Below the pieces are notes generated by a model. It was not told the origin of the DNA, searched no databases, and saw nothing but the letters and a program-made list of their open reading frames with translations. Source: an uncultured Thalassolituus sp. (GTDB lineage: Bacteria; Pseudomonadota; Gammaproteobacteria; Pseudomonadales; Oceanobacteraceae). From it: a DNA stretch of 64,000 nt. Positions 1-9,937 of this stretch are shown here, in pieces. The first letter of the stretch is position 1. Each line of letters begins with the position of its first letter. A program made the position numbers and the translations under genes. The stretch covers positions 148,659-212,658 of the forward strand of contig NZ_CATMFB010000006.1 of the NCBI RefSeq assembly GCF_950066645.1. Direction: 5' to 3'.

Positions 1-1983
1 TTCAGTAATAGAGCGGGCCTTCGCCACGGCCTGCACGGTACCTTCCGCATTGCGAGATGTTTCTTCGCCTGTGCTGCGGATCGATTCAAGATTGGTATGC
101 AGATTATCGGCAGAATGCTTCTGCTCAGCAGCCGTGCTGACGATCAGACTGGTTTTACCCTGAATGTCACCCATGCTGGTCTGAATTTCACCGAGCGTGT
201 CACTGACCTGAACAGAATTCTCGACCGTGGTTTCAACCATGTCGCGATTTACGCGCATGGTGTCCACCGCCTTAACAATATTCTGCTGTACTTCACTGAT
301 CAGGGATTCGATCTCCTGAGCCGAGCCCTGAGTACGGCTCGCCAGCGTGCGTACTTCGTCGGCTACAACGGCAAAACCTCGTCCCTGCTCACCCGCACGG
401 GCGGCTTCAATCGCAGCGTTCAGAGCCAGAAGATTGGTCTGCTCGGCAATGCTTTTAATGGTTTCAAGAATCGTGCTGATGGACGTCGAGTTATCAGCCA
501 GTCGGTTAACCGCCGCCATCGAATGTTCCATTTCCTCTGACAGACGTTTTACCTCACCCATCACACGCTCGACCACTTTGCCCGCTTCATCCGATTTGGT
601 CTGCCCTGTGGCAGCGGCCTGTTCAGCGGCTTCGGCCAGTGACGTGACTTCGCCTGCTCCGCGGGCGACATCAGAAATAATTTCAGAGACCTGACGCGTC
701 TGTACCAGCTGGCTTTCAACTGCCTGACGACTGCGGTTAGCGATGTCTTCCACCTGATTAACGTTCGTACTGACCGCACCCGACGCTTCCTGCACAGCGG
801 TCAGTGTCTGCCGGATATTCACAATCATCTGATTAAATACATCACGCAGCTGGCCCATTTCATCACGGCCATCGAATTTAATTTCACGGGTGAGGTCACC
901 ACTGGCAACCGTACGCGAGACGCTGGCAAAGTGCTTGATCGATGAACGGATCGAGATAAAGAACGCCAGATAGAGATACACAATCACAGACAGTGCACCT
1001 ACAAGTACCAGGACCAGCGTCGTTACCCGCTGTTGCTGCGAAGACAGTCTCTGATTCATGATATTTTCGATCAGAGGGAAGATCTGATCTTTAATGCTTT
1101 GCAGATCAGACGATTTTTCGTTGTATATCTGATCAAACTCAGACCACGGCATTTCCACCGAGGCCGCCACGATAATTTCGTCATCGAGAATCATGCGCAG
1201 CTCGTCAATAAATGCTCTGAGAGACGATGCTGAATCCGTCAGTGATTGAGCACCCACCGCCTCCGCACTGGTGATCACCAGGTCGACTTTCGGCTGCGCA
1301 GTCAGAACTTCGTCATAGACAAGGTTCATCAGATCATACGTATTTGATTGCAAATACTGTTCAACCATCGCAAACATACCTGCCGCATGGCCCAGGCCAA
1401 GAGACCGCTCCACGGAAGGCAGATCCACCAGCAGCACCGTACTTAAGCGCTGCACATTGGTGTCCGGGTCGAGAGAGATACCCGTCCGTTGTCCGTACTG
1501 GCGGGTTATCAGATAGATTTCGTCAATGCTTCCCTGATAGTAATTAAACTGATCAAGAAATGTCGGCTGGCGATGCTCACCCACCATGCTGAAACGCGGC
1601 AGAAACTTGCTGCGCCACTCTTCGAGCGACGTACGCAGAGTCTCATCGCCTACAAGGTCGATCAGAGCACTGGTTTTCTTTGGCAGAGCCGTAAGGCGTT
1701 CCGAGGCTGCTGAGCGCAGTGCCTGATCCTGCTTGTGGGTCGCCACAGAGGCAAGGTCGCGGGTTGTTTCGAGATACACCACAAAATCAGACAGAGCGCG
1801 GACATCGCTGACAGCAGCGATTTCCAGCTCAGTCTTTTTCATAGATTCAAATGCCGCCAGAAATACCTGGCCGCTGAGTACCACGAGAGGCACCATGAAC
1901 AGAAAACTGATCAGACCAAACTTCGCAGCGTAATTCAGCTGCGCCATAAATTTGATGCCTGGCAGCATCAGTGATTTGAACAT
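1..1983 (-). CDS. Methyl-accepting chemotaxis protein, C-terminus cut by window edge
   Basis: The frame is open from the ATG at 1983 to base 1 (661 codons, no stop), so the last residues lie outside the window. Residues about 22-43 form a first membrane helix. A periplasmic region of about 270 residues follows, then a second helix near 318-342, a HAMP-like stretch, and a cytoplasmic signalling domain with the conserved receptor tip ([20 protein letters not shown] near residue 510). It is therefore a transmembrane chemoreceptor feeding a CheA/CheW complex. The sensor domain is all-helical in appearance; I do not recognise its ligand. It starts 20 nt after the aceF stop on the same strand with no visible terminator between, so it may be co-transcribed with aceEF. 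The ribosome binding site is weak. Confidence 0.93.
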   Translation of the reverse strand, partial: MFKSLMLPGIKFMAQLNYAAKFGLISFLFMVPLVVLSGQVFLAAFESMKKTELEIAAVSDVRALSDFVVYLETTRDLASVATHKQDQALRSAASERLTALPKKTSALIDLVGDETLRTSLEEWRSKFLPRFSMVGEHRQPTFLDQFNYYQGSIDEIYLITRQYGQRTGISLDPDTNVQRLSTVLLVDLPSVERSLGLGHAAGMFAMVEQYLQSNTYDLMNLVYDEVLTAQPKVDLVITSAEAVGAQSLTDSASSLRAFIDELRMILDDEIIVAASVEMPWSEFDQIYNEKSSDLQSIKDQIFPLIENIMNQRLSSQQQRVTTLVLVLVGALSVIVYLYLAFFISIRSSIKHFASVSRTVASGDLTREIKFDGRDEMGQLRDVFNQMIVNIRQTLTAVQEASGAVSTNVNQVEDIANRSRQAVESQLVQTRQVSEIISDVARGAGEVTSLAEAAEQAAATGQTKSDEAGKVVERVMGEVKRLSEEMEHSMAAVNRLADNSTSISTILETIKSIAEQTNLLALNAAIEAARAGEQGRGFAVVADEVRTLASRTQGSAQEIESLISEVQQNIVKAVDTMRVNRDMVETTVENSVQVSDTLGEIQTSMGDIQGKTSLIVSTAAEQKHSADNLHTNLESIRSTGEETSRNAEGTVQAVAKARSITE

Positions 1984-2003
1984 AGCGCTCTCACCCAATA
2001 AAA

Positions 2004-3599
2004 CTACATCAACAGTTCACGCATATCCTCCAGGCAACGCACCACGTACTGGCTGAACCTTGCTGCTTCTGCACCGTCGATCACTCTGTGGTCGTACGAC
2101 AGTGACAGTGGCAACATCAGACGTGGCTGAAATGCATTGCCGTCCCAGACAGGTTTCATTTCTGATTTCGAGAGTCCGAGAATGGCGACTTCAGGAGGGT
2201 TAACGATCGGAGTAAATGCTGTTCCTCCGATGCCGCCCAGACTCGACAGACTGAAACATCCGCCCTGCATGTCTTTTAAGGTTAGCTTACTCTCACGGGC
2301 CAACTGCGCTTTGTTACTGAGTTCTTGTGTAATTTCTGTAACAGACTTTTTATTGACGTCACGCAGTACCGGCACCAGTAATCCTTTAGGGGTATCAACC
2401 GCCACACCGATATGAACGTAATCCTTCATAATCAGTGACTCACCATCCTCAGACAGCGAGGCATTGAACGTTGGAAACTTCTCCAATGCTCTGGCGATCG
2501 CTTTCAGCACAAAAGGAACGATCGAATAACGAACATCACCCGCGGCGTTGCGTGACTTACGGAAGGCTTCCAGTCCGGTAATATCAGCCTGATCAAACTG
2601 GGTCACCTGCGGCACATTGAGATTCGCGATGGTCATCGCTTTCGCCGTTGCACGCTTAATATTGTTCAGAGGCTCACTGTGCACCGGACCGAAGCTTGCA
2701 AAATCAACAGGCGCGACACGCGGAATACCTGCCCCACCCGCCGCTGCAGGTCCTTTCACCCGCTCTTTAACGAATGCCTGGATATCTTCTTTAAGGATAC
2801 GGTCTTTCGGTCCACTGCCCTTCACTAACGTCAGATCAACGCCGAACTCCCGGGCCAGTTTGCGTACGGCCGGGCCGGCATGCACCTTAGACGCAGGCGT
2901 ATCCCGAACAGCAGATCCGGACGGGGCTGACACGGCGGCTGCGGGCTTCTCTGGTGCCGGTGCAGGGGGTGTCCCGGGTTCTGCTGGCTTCTGTTCCGCT
3001 GGCGCTGGCCCGGAGGCTACGCCACGAACGACCACCATAGGGTCCCCTTCATTGACCTTGCCACCCAGCTTCACCAGAATTTCTTCAACGACCCCGGCCA
3101 CACCGGCAGGAATCTCCATGGAGGCTTTGTCTGTTTCGAGTGTGATGACGGACTGTTCTGCATCAATGGTTTCACCAACACGAACAGACACCTCGATCAC
3201 ATCAACGTCTGATGCCCCGCCCAGATCGGGCACTGCCACCGTCACAGAGGTCGCCTCTGCAGCTGGCACCTCTGTAGCCTCAGGCGCATCCGCGACCAGG
3301 GGCGCTGGCGTCTCTTCGGGTGTCTCTTCGGATGAGTCTGCCGGACTACTGTCTGCTGTATTGGCAGCACCCGCTTCTAACTCCGCAAACGCATCGCCTT
3401 CGTTAACTTTATCCCCCACCTTGATCATTAAGCGGGTAACTGTACCTGCGGTATCCGCAGGAATTTCCATACTGGCTTTATCTGTTTCGAGAACAATCAG
3501 CGCCTGCTCCTGCTCAATGCTGTCGCCTTCGCTGATCAGTACCTCAATGACCTCGACATTACTGGCGCCACCAAGATCCGGAATTTTCAGTGTTGTCAT
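2004..3599 (-). CDS. aceF: Pyruvate dehydrogenase complex E2, dihydrolipoamide acetyltransferase
   Basis: This is the 531-residue E2 core of the pyruvate dehydrogenase complex, transferring acetyl groups from E1 to CoA. Two lipoyl domains are visible (about 1-77 and 118-194), each with the ETDKASME lipoylation motif (Lys41 and Lys158). They are separated by Ala/Pro/Glu-rich linkers. A peripheral-subunit-binding domain lies at about 238-278 and the acetyltransferase domain at about 305-531, with the catalytic His504-x3-Asp508-Gly509 motif. E. coli AceF has three lipoyl domains; the two-domain form is common in other gammaproteobacteria. It lies 11 nt downstream of aceE in the same operon. No E3 (lpd) gene follows; an MCP does. 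Confidence 0.97.
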   Translation of the reverse strand: MTTLKIPDLGGASNVEVIEVLISEGDSIEQEQALIVLETDKASMEIPADTAGTVTRLMIKVGDKVNEGDAFAELEAGAANTADSSPADSSEETPEETPAPLVADAPEATEVPAAEATSVTVAVPDLGGASDVDVIEVSVRVGETIDAEQSVITLETDKASMEIPAGVAGVVEEILVKLGGKVNEGDPMVVVRGVASGPAPAEQKPAEPGTPPAPAPEKPAAAVSAPSGSAVRDTPASKVHAGPAVRKLAREFGVDLTLVKGSGPKDRILKEDIQAFVKERVKGPAAAGGAGIPRVAPVDFASFGPVHSEPLNNIKRATAKAMTIANLNVPQVTQFDQADITGLEAFRKSRNAAGDVRYSIVPFVLKAIARALEKFPTFNASLSEDGESLIMKDYVHIGVAVDTPKGLLVPVLRDVNKKSVTEITQELSNKAQLARESKLTLKDMQGGCFSLSSLGGIGGTAFTPIVNPPEVAILGLSKSEMKPVWDGNAFQPRLMLPLSLSYDHRVIDGAEAARFSQYVVRCLEDMRELLM

Positions 3600-3610
3600 A
3601 TGCTCAGTCC

Positions 3611-6292
3611 TTAGCTGTACAGCGGATCAGGTTTAGACGCATCAATACCCAGCTCATCGCGCCAGGCCGCCAGTTCTTCCGCACTCAGGCTTCCCTGACG
3701 CTTGAGTTCAACACCCGCACACCAGGCCACGTGCTGCCAGTCCACTTCGAAGAAGCGGCGCAGCGCCGCACGGGTATCACTGCGACCAAAACCATCGGTG
3801 CCCAGTACCTGATAAGTACGACCTTCCGGCATAAACGGACGGATCTGCTCAGGGAACGATTTCATATGATCGGTGGTCGCGATAATCGGCCCCTGCGTTC
3901 CCTTGAGTTGCGTAGTCACATAAGGTTCATGAGTCCGCTCATCGGCGGAGAGCATGGCTTCCCGCTCGCAGGCCAGTCCGTCGCGACGCAGTTCGTTAAA
4001 TGACGTCGCTGACCAGACGGTCGCGGCGACGCCTTTGTCGTTCAGCCACCCGGCGGCAGTCTCTACCTGACGCAGAATCGACCCAGAGCCTAACAGCTGT
4101 ACAGGCTTGTCCGTCAGCGCCGACTGGCGCAGGCAGTAGAGTCCACGACGTATCCCTTCCTCAACGCCCTCGGGCATCGCAGGATGCGCATAGTTTTCGT
4201 TGAGCGAGGTGATGTAGTAGAAGACCTTCTCTTTCTTCTCGTACATGCGCTTCAGACCGTCCTGAACAATCACGGCCATCTCGTAGGCATAAGTAGGATC
4301 GTAAGAGATGCAGTTAGGAATCGTTGAAGCCAGAATATGACTGTGCCCGTCCTGATGTTGTAGCCCTTCACCATTGAGCGTGGTACGCCCGGATGTCGCA
4401 CCGATCAGGAAACCCTGACACTGCATGTCCCCCGCTGCCCAGGCCAGATCACCAATACGCTGGAAACCAAACATGGAGTAATAGATATAGAAAGGAATCA
4501 TCGCCAGGCCATTGGTACTGTACGAGCTGCCTGCGGACATCCATGCGGCAAAGGCACCGGCCTCGTTAATACCTTCTTCGAGAATGCGCCCTTTTTTGTC
4601 TTCGCGGTAATACATCACCTGCCCCTGATCGACAGGTTCATAGAGCTGGCCTTCTGACGAATAAATACCCATCTGACGGAACATGCCTTCCATACCAAAG
4701 GTACGCGCCTCGTCCGGCACAATCGGTACCACCCGATCACCCATATTTTTGTCTTTGATCACCTGCGAGAGAATGCGGACAAACGCCATGGTGGTCGAGA
4801 TCTCACGGTCGCCGGTACCGTCCAGCTGAGACTGGAAGAACGACAGATCCGGTGCCGTCAGTGCCTGCCAGTTCTCGTGACGCACCGGCAGATAACCACC
4901 CAGCTTTTCACGCTGCTTGCGCATGTAAGTCATCTCCGGACTGTCAGCCGGCGGACGGTAGAACGGCAGATGCTCCAGATCCTGATCACGGATAGGAATA
5001 TCGAAACGGTCACGGAAGCTCTTCAGACTGGCAATATCCAGCTTTTTCACCTGGTGCGCCTGATTCTGCCCTTCGGCTTCAGCGCCCATGCCGTAACCTT
5101 TGACGGTATGCGCCAGAATCACGGTTGGTTGACCGGTGTGATTTACCGCCGCATGGTAAGCCGCATACACCTTGTACGGATCATGGCCACCACGGTTGAG
5201 TTTGAAGATGTCCTCGTCGGAAAGATCTTTAATCAGCTCTTTCAGTTCAGGGTATTTTTCGAAGAAATGTTCCCGGGTGTATTTACCACCCTTCGCCTTG
5301 TAGTTCTGGAATTCACCGTCCACGGTTTCATCCATTCGCTTCTGCAGCAGCCCCTTACGGTCTTTCGCCAACAGCGGATCCCAGTGACGACCCCAGACCA
5401 CTTTAATCACGTTCCAGCCGGCGCCACGGAACTGGCTTTCCAGCTCCTGAATAATTTTACCGTTACCACGCACCGGACCATCCAGACGCTGGAGGTTGCA
5501 GTTGATCACAAAGATCAGGTTTTCCAGCTTCTCACGCCCGGCCATGCCGATAGCACCGAGTGTTTCCGGCTCGTCACATTCTCCGTCTCCGAGGAATGCC
5601 CAGACCTTACGCCCTTTACGCGGCACCAGCCCCCGCGCCGACAGATAACGCATAAAGTGCGCCTGATAAATTGCCTGTAGCGGCCCCAGCCCCATAGATA
5701 CCGTTGGGAACTGCCAGTAATCCGGCATCAGTTTCGGGTGCGGGTAGGACGACAGCCCGGGCCCCAGAGCTTCCTGTCGGAAACGCTCCAGATCGCTGTC
5801 GTTAAAACGGCCTTCCAGATAGCTACGGGCGTAAATACCCGGAGAAACATGCCCCTGATAGTAAATCAGATCACCTAGAGGCGACTGTTCACTGTCGGCA
5901 TTCGGTGCACGGAAAAAATGGTTAAAGCCCACGTCATACAGAGTCGCACTCGATGCGAAGCTCGAGATATGACCACCAAGATCACCCGCGCCTTCTTTGT
6001 TGGCGCGCAATACCATCGCCAGCGCATTCCAGCGCACCAATGAACGGATACGACGTTCCATAAAAAGGTCGCCAGGCATCGGCGCTTCTTTTTCCGGGGG
6101 GATGGTATTGCGGTATGGCGTATTCAACGCATACGGCAGCGGCATACCATCACGGGTCGCACGTTCGGCGATTCTTTCAATCAGAAAATGAGCGCGCTCA
6201 ACACCTTCGGCGCGTATCACTGAGTGGATGGCATCCAGCCACTCTTTGGTTTCCTGCGGGTCGGTATCGTTGGTATGTACCTGATCATCCAT
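3611..6292 (-). CDS. aceE: Pyruvate dehydrogenase E1 component, homodimeric type
   Basis: This 893-residue protein decarboxylates pyruvate with thiamine diphosphate and acetylates the lipoyl groups of AceF. It has the length and architecture of the single-chain (homodimeric) E1 of gammaproteobacteria. The ThDP/Mg signature is visible as [20 protein letters not shown] followed by [20 protein letters not shown]. The C-terminal transketolase-like segments are complete. The ATG at 6292 is preceded by a good AGGAG ribosome binding site, and the N-terminus begins with the usual short acidic segment. It is the first gene of the aceE-aceF operon. A PdhR operator was looked for upstream and not convincingly found. 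Confidence 0.97.
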   Translation of the reverse strand: MDDQVHTNDTDPQETKEWLDAIHSVIRAEGVERAHFLIERIAERATRDGMPLPYALNTPYRNTIPPEKEAPMPGDLFMERRIRSLVRWNALAMVLRANKEGAGDLGGHISSFASSATLYDVGFNHFFRAPNADSEQSPLGDLIYYQGHVSPGIYARSYLEGRFNDSDLERFRQEALGPGLSSYPHPKLMPDYWQFPTVSMGLGPLQAIYQAHFMRYLSARGLVPRKGRKVWAFLGDGECDEPETLGAIGMAGREKLENLIFVINCNLQRLDGPVRGNGKIIQELESQFRGAGWNVIKVVWGRHWDPLLAKDRKGLLQKRMDETVDGEFQNYKAKGGKYTREHFFEKYPELKELIKDLSDEDIFKLNRGGHDPYKVYAAYHAAVNHTGQPTVILAHTVKGYGMGAEAEGQNQAHQVKKLDIASLKSFRDRFDIPIRDQDLEHLPFYRPPADSPEMTYMRKQREKLGGYLPVRHENWQALTAPDLSFFQSQLDGTGDREISTTMAFVRILSQVIKDKNMGDRVVPIVPDEARTFGMEGMFRQMGIYSSEGQLYEPVDQGQVMYYREDKKGRILEEGINEAGAFAAWMSAGSSYSTNGLAMIPFYIYYSMFGFQRIGDLAWAAGDMQCQGFLIGATSGRTTLNGEGLQHQDGHSHILASTIPNCISYDPTYAYEMAVIVQDGLKRMYEKKEKVFYYITSLNENYAHPAMPEGVEEGIRRGLYCLRQSALTDKPVQLLGSGSILRQVETAAGWLNDKGVAATVWSATSFNELRRDGLACEREAMLSADERTHEPYVTTQLKGTQGPIIATTDHMKSFPEQIRPFMPEGRTYQVLGTDGFGRSDTRAALRRFFEVDWQHVAWCAGVELKRQGSLSAEELAAWRDELGIDASKPDPLYS

Positions 6293-6659
6293 TCTTGGGG
6301 CTCCTGAACGGGGGGCTTAATATCCTGTAACCAGTATAGATACTCTGGGCAAAAACACGTGATCACAGCCAGATGGCCGGAAACGAACCCAGACGAGTCG
6401 TCTGTGTATGACTTTCAGCATAGCCCGGGTTTCCCGGATTTTTCAGACTAAACTGACTTTCTATGCAATCTGATGAATGGACAAGTGAATCTCCTCACAG
6501 TTTCACCCGTGTGACGCTGCCCAGCACTCAGGCCGCCAGATCAATTCGATTACCTATTGCTATCAACCAAGTAAATATATTTAAGTTACGCTATTAAACG
6601 CTTTTCACTATTCTGGCTCTGACATCAGCCCTTATTCCAATCTGCACAGGAGATGAGAG
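6293..6659. other. Divergent intergenic region between aceE and the ZIP transporter gene
   Basis: This 367-nt gap must hold the promoter of aceEF (leftward) and of the ZIP gene (rightward). On the minus strand a TATACT hexamer near 6335-6340 could be an aceE -10, but no good -35 is at the right distance. The stretch 6550-6605 is AT-rich and is the likeliest site of the rightward promoter, again without convincing hexamers. No gene, tRNA or repeat is seen. Confidence 0.5.
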
Positions 6660-7589
6660 ATGAACCCGGATACTGGCGCTCTGCTTTCGTGGAAAGACAT
6701 TCTTCGGCAACACGCACAGGAGCATCCTGCGGTCACCGCTGGCCTGCTTTCCGCTGCGCTGGTCGTTACCGCCCTGCTTGTCCAGAGCCTGTTTAATATC
6801 AGTCGGGGACCGGATGCCGAGTTCGTTCGCTATGCATTGCTCGGGGGCACCGCAGGATTCCTGGCCACCGCACTCGGTGCCCTCCCGGCTCTGCTCCTGA
6901 AGCGAATCCCACGCCAACTGGAAGACAGCATGCTTGGCTTCGCCGCGGGCATGATGCTGGCCGCCGCCGCGTTCTCACTGCTCCTGCCAGGAATAGAAGC
7001 GGGCACCGAATTAACGGGGAATGCATTCAACGGTGGGCTGCTCGTGGTGTTCGGTATGTTAATGGGCGCGTTATTAATGTTAGGGCTGGATGAGTTCACT
7101 CCGCACGAGCACGAAAAAACAGGCCCCTGTGGTCCGGGCTACGAACGTTGTGACAGAGCCTGGTTGTTTGTTTTTGCTATCGCCTTGCACAACCTGCCTG
7201 AAGGCATGGCTGTCGGTGTCAGCTTTGCGGGTGGCGACATGAGTGTCGGTCTGCCCCTCGCTACCGCCATCGCACTGCAGGATATTCCAGAAGGTCTGGC
7301 CGTCGCGCTGACATTGCGCGCTGCGGGGTTCTCAGGCGCGACTGCCGTACTGGTCGCCGCGGGCAGTGGCTTGCTTGAGCCCGTCGGTGCGTTACTCGGG
7401 GTAGGGCTCGCAGGTGGGCTTATGTTTGCTTACCCGGTGGGGCTGGGTCTCGCCGCCGGCGCTATGATCTTTGTCGTCTCGCATGAAGTTATTCCTGAGA
7501 CTCACAGGAATGGTCATCAGACAACGGCAACGATGGGACTGATGGCAGGCTTCGCGCTGATGATGGTATTAGATACCGCGCTGGGATAA
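6660..7589 (+). CDS. ZIP-family divalent metal transporter (ZupT/GufA-like)
   Basis: A 309-residue integral membrane protein with about eight hydrophobic helices. The two metal-site helices of the ZIP family are clear: HNLPEGMAVG at 177-186 (His177, Glu181) and LQDIPEGLAVAL at 206-217 (Asp208, Glu211). A third conserved pair, His275-Glu276, lies in a later helix. A cytoplasmic loop carries a small His/acidic cluster (PHEHE, 148-152) and Cys157/Cys164, a usual place for metal sensing in this family. Family knowledge says it imports Zn, Mn or Fe, but the metal cannot be told from sequence. The N-terminus (about 25 residues) is hydrophilic and longer than in ZupT. The ATG at 6660 has AGGAG upstream. 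It stands alone. Confidence 0.92.
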   Translation: MNPDTGALLSWKDILRQHAQEHPAVTAGLLSAALVVTALLVQSLFNISRGPDAEFVRYALLGGTAGFLATALGALPALLLKRIPRQLEDSMLGFAAGMMLAAAAFSLLLPGIEAGTELTGNAFNGGLLVVFGMLMGALLMLGLDEFTPHEHEKTGPCGPGYERCDRAWLFVFAIALHNLPEGMAVGVSFAGGDMSVGLPLATAIALQDIPEGLAVALTLRAAGFSGATAVLVAAGSGLLEPVGALLGVGLAGGLMFAYPVGLGLAAGAMIFVVSHEVIPETHRNGHQTTATMGLMAGFALMMVLDTALG

Positions 7590-7729
7590 TTCCGCCAGTC
7601 ATTGATACGGCAATCAACACACAGATGCTGGTTGTCGTATCCAATGGATTAACATTATTCGACCTCTTGTTACTTATTATTTTTAAATCCCAGAAAAAAC
7701 TATTTATAAAATTCTAAGTTATTAAAACC

Positions 7730-7750
7730 CGGAAATTACCGGAATTTCCG
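7730..7750. repeat. 21-bp palindrome upstream of the chemosensory operon
   Basis: CGGAAATT and AATTTCCG form perfect 8-bp arms around a 5-nt centre (ACCGG). It is followed by TTACAGTTTTTT, so on the plus strand it could also act as a weak hairpin terminator for the ZIP gene. Its position about 105 nt upstream of the candidate promoter also suits a regulator site. No family is recognised. Confidence 0.45.
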
Positions 7751-7856
7751 TTACAGTTTTTTACCGCAAGTCTCCCCCAGCTGACATTCCTGTCGCCCCA
7801 CGTTGGACTTTTGTTACTCGCTCAATGTACTGGCATCACGCGCAATGTCAGTGCTT

Positions 7857-7884
7857 TTGACATGCCCCCGGGCGCAACTATCGT
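7857..7884 (+). promoter_or_regulatory. Candidate sigma-70 promoter of the chemosensory operon
   Basis: A perfect TTGACA at 7857-7862 is followed after 16 nt by TATCGT at 7879-7884 (four of six to TATAAT). This would give a leader of about 120 nt before the first gene. I looked for the flagellar sigma-28 pattern in the same region and did not see it. Confidence 0.4.
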
Positions 7885-8012
7885 TAATCCCATAAGCGGC
7901 CTATCTGGAGCAGTTAATTTCCAGGTGACCTTTTCCGGGTTCAGTCTCTGACCCGCGATGAACAGACAGCGTACAACAGCGCTCAACCTGAACCCTGATG
8001 CAGGACAAAACT

Positions 8013-9926
8013 ATGGCACTTGTGAAGAAAACTCAGTCCGGTGGTGTGAAATCTCCAGAACAGTCTGTCGATCCTAATGTCGCGAAAGAAGCTGAGGCGC
8101 AAAGACGACGTGCGCGCACTCTGGCGAAGCAACAGCAGGCCGCCGAGCGGATTGCCGCAGCGGCGGGTCAGTTGTCTTCCGGTATCACCGAAGCGGCGGC
8201 TGCCAGTCAACAGCTGCAGAGTGCTTCTGACCAGATAGCTGTCACCGCAGAGGAAACAAGCGGTGCTGCGCAGGAATCCCTCGCCGCGTTCAATCAGGTA
8301 AATACAGCGATCAGCCGTCAGCTCACCAATGCCGAAGATTCCCGCTCCCGCTGTGACAGCCTGACCGCCATAGTAAAACTCACCAGTGAAAACATCGACA
8401 GTCTGGTTTCGAACGTACGCGAAGCCGCCACCCGCCAGGCCGCATCGGTCGACATGGTCTCTGAGCTTGAAAAACAGGCTGCTAACATCGGCGATATCGT
8501 CAAAGCCGTTGTCCGCATCGCGGATCAGACTAACCTCCTCGCACTGAACGCCGCAATCGAAGCTGCCCGCGCGGGCAAACACGGCAAAGGGTTTGCCGTC
8601 GTCGCCGATGAGGTGAGAACACTGGCAGAAACCTCTGAACAGAGCGCAAATCAGATCCAGGAACTGGTTAAACAGATCCAGCATGAAGTAAAAGCCATCG
8701 CAGACGGCATTAAAGAGTCTTCCGAGCGCGTTGAGGGCGAGGTCGAAAAAGGACACACCATCCGTGACCAGCTGACGGGTATCCGTCGCGATATGGCGGA
8801 GATTATGGAAGGCGCACAGGAAATTGCTAATGGCGCTTCGCAATCCAGTGTCGCAGCCAAACAGGCACTGAAAGGCATGGAAGACATCGCCACCGCCGCT
8901 GAGGAGCAGTCTGCAGCCGCCGAAGAATCTGCCAAGACGGTGAATGAACAAAGCCAGGCACTCAGTGAATGCGAACGTACGTCTCAGAGCCTTTATGACC
9001 TCGCGGATGATCTCCGTAATTCGACCGACGTTGCAAAAAGCGCAGAAGAAGTCGCATCCAGCGCTGAAGAACTGTCTTCTGCGGTACAGGAAATCAGCCG
9101 CGCTTCCACCCAGATCATGACGGCCGTAGAGCAGATCCGCCTCGGTGCTCAGACCGCAGCCGCCGCGACCGAAGAATCCTCAGCAGCCATCAACCAGATT
9201 GAACGCGGGCTGGAAGTGGCTCAGGAACGCGCGAACCGCAGTCAGGATCAGATCGGAAAAATCAAAGAATCACTGTCCACCAATAAAACATCGGTCGACG
9301 AGCTGATCCATGGCATTGGTGCCTCGGTCGAGTCGACTCAGGCGAGTATCCGTCAGGTCCGCGATCTGGAAGTAGTGTCGCGTCGGATCGACAAAATTGT
9401 CGAAGCCATTTCTATGGTGTCCATCCAGACCAATATGCTGGCCGTCAACGGCTCCATTGAAGCTGCCCGGGCTGGAGAGTTTGGCAAAGGATTCGTCGTC
9501 GTAGCGACAGATATCCGCAATCTGGCTCGCGATTCTGCCGAGAATGCCGATCAGATAAAAGACCTGGTGAAATCCGTACAGGACCAGATTTTTACTGTGA
9601 GTAATGATCTTGATGAGATCGTTATTTCCGCTCAGGAAGAAACCGAAAAAGCCAAGTCCTCCACCGACAACCTCGCAAAAATCGAAACCGATATTCTGCT
9701 GGTAGAAAAAGGCTCTGAAGAAATACTTACCGCTTCGAATGATATTTCCGCCGCAATCCTACAGGTCAAGAAAGGTTCAGAGCAGATAGCGACCGCCGCC
9801 CAGGAAGCTGAAAAAGCGGCGGATGAAGCAGCCACTGCGGCAGAGCAGCAATCTCAGGGTGCCGATGAACTAGCCTCAGCCATCGAAGAAATTGCATCAC
9901 TCGCAGACGAACTGCAGAGCATGTAA
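8013..9926 (+). CDS. Soluble chemoreceptor with two tandem signalling domains (DosM-like)
   Basis: The protein has 637 residues from the ATG at 8013, which has CAGGA eight bases upstream; an in-frame ATG at 7998 has no ribosome binding site. No hydrophobic segment is present, so it is predicted to be cytoplasmic. It is nearly all coiled coil (Ala/Glu/Gln-rich heptads). It carries two separate receptor tips: [17 protein letters not shown] at 172-188 and [17 protein letters not shown] at 472-488. Each tip contacts CheA and CheW in ordinary receptors. A double-tip soluble receptor is the design of V. cholerae DosM, which stabilises a two-layer cytoplasmic array. There is no HAMP, PAS or other sensor domain; input may come from another receptor in the array. 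It is the first gene of the operon, 11 nt before the triple CheW gene. The second tip has diverged more, suggesting an ancient internal duplication. Confidence 0.9.
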   Translation: MALVKKTQSGGVKSPEQSVDPNVAKEAEAQRRRARTLAKQQQAAERIAAAAGQLSSGITEAAAASQQLQSASDQIAVTAEETSGAAQESLAAFNQVNTAISRQLTNAEDSRSRCDSLTAIVKLTSENIDSLVSNVREAATRQAASVDMVSELEKQAANIGDIVKAVVRIADQTNLLALNAAIEAARAGKHGKGFAVVADEVRTLAETSEQSANQIQELVKQIQHEVKAIADGIKESSERVEGEVEKGHTIRDQLTGIRRDMAEIMEGAQEIANGASQSSVAAKQALKGMEDIATAAEEQSAAAEESAKTVNEQSQALSECERTSQSLYDLADDLRNSTDVAKSAEEVASSAEELSSAVQEISRASTQIMTAVEQIRLGAQTAAAATEESSAAINQIERGLEVAQERANRSQDQIGKIKESLSTNKTSVDELIHGIGASVESTQASIRQVRDLEVVSRRIDKIVEAISMVSIQTNMLAVNGSIEAARAGEFGKGFVVVATDIRNLARDSAENADQIKDLVKSVQDQIFTVSNDLDEIVISAQEETEKAKSSTDNLAKIETDILLVEKGSEEILTASNDISAAILQVKKGSEQIATAAQEAEKAADEAATAAEQQSQGADELASAIEEIASLADELQSM

Positions 9927-9937
9927 GGAGGCACTTT

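Larger units (their letters stand above)
7590..8012. other. Intergenic region upstream of the chemosensory operon
   Basis: The gap holds no convincing gene. An imperfect long inverted repeat at 7601-7645 (ATTGATACGGCAA pairing with TTGTCGTATCCAAT) just after the ZIP stop could be a terminator or transcript-end hairpin. An AT-rich stretch runs from about 7650 to 7730. A compact palindrome follows at 7730-7750 and a sigma-70-like promoter at 7857-7884, both listed separately. Confidence 0.5.

Noticed and set aside
2617..3636. Long open frame (339 codons) on the plus strand opposite aceF
   Set aside because: It is the Ala/Pro/Ser-rich mirror of the AceF linkers, with no start signal or recognisable domain; aceF is certain on the other strand.
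4877..5680. 267-codon plus-strand frame opposite aceE
   Set aside because: Shadow of aceE; sequence shows no family features.
6293..6400. PdhR operator for aceEF
   Set aside because: Only a 5-bp AGTAT/ATACT symmetry is seen; no ATTGGT-N3-ACCAAT pattern.
6425..6443. CCGGG-TTT-CCCGG followed by A and five T, terminator-like on the plus strand
   Set aside because: Only a 5-bp stem with a 3-nt loop, and no plus-strand gene lies upstream to terminate.
7983..8951. 322-codon minus-strand frame opposite the tandem receptor gene
   Set aside because: Cys/Phe-rich shadow of a coiled-coil gene; no ribosome binding site.
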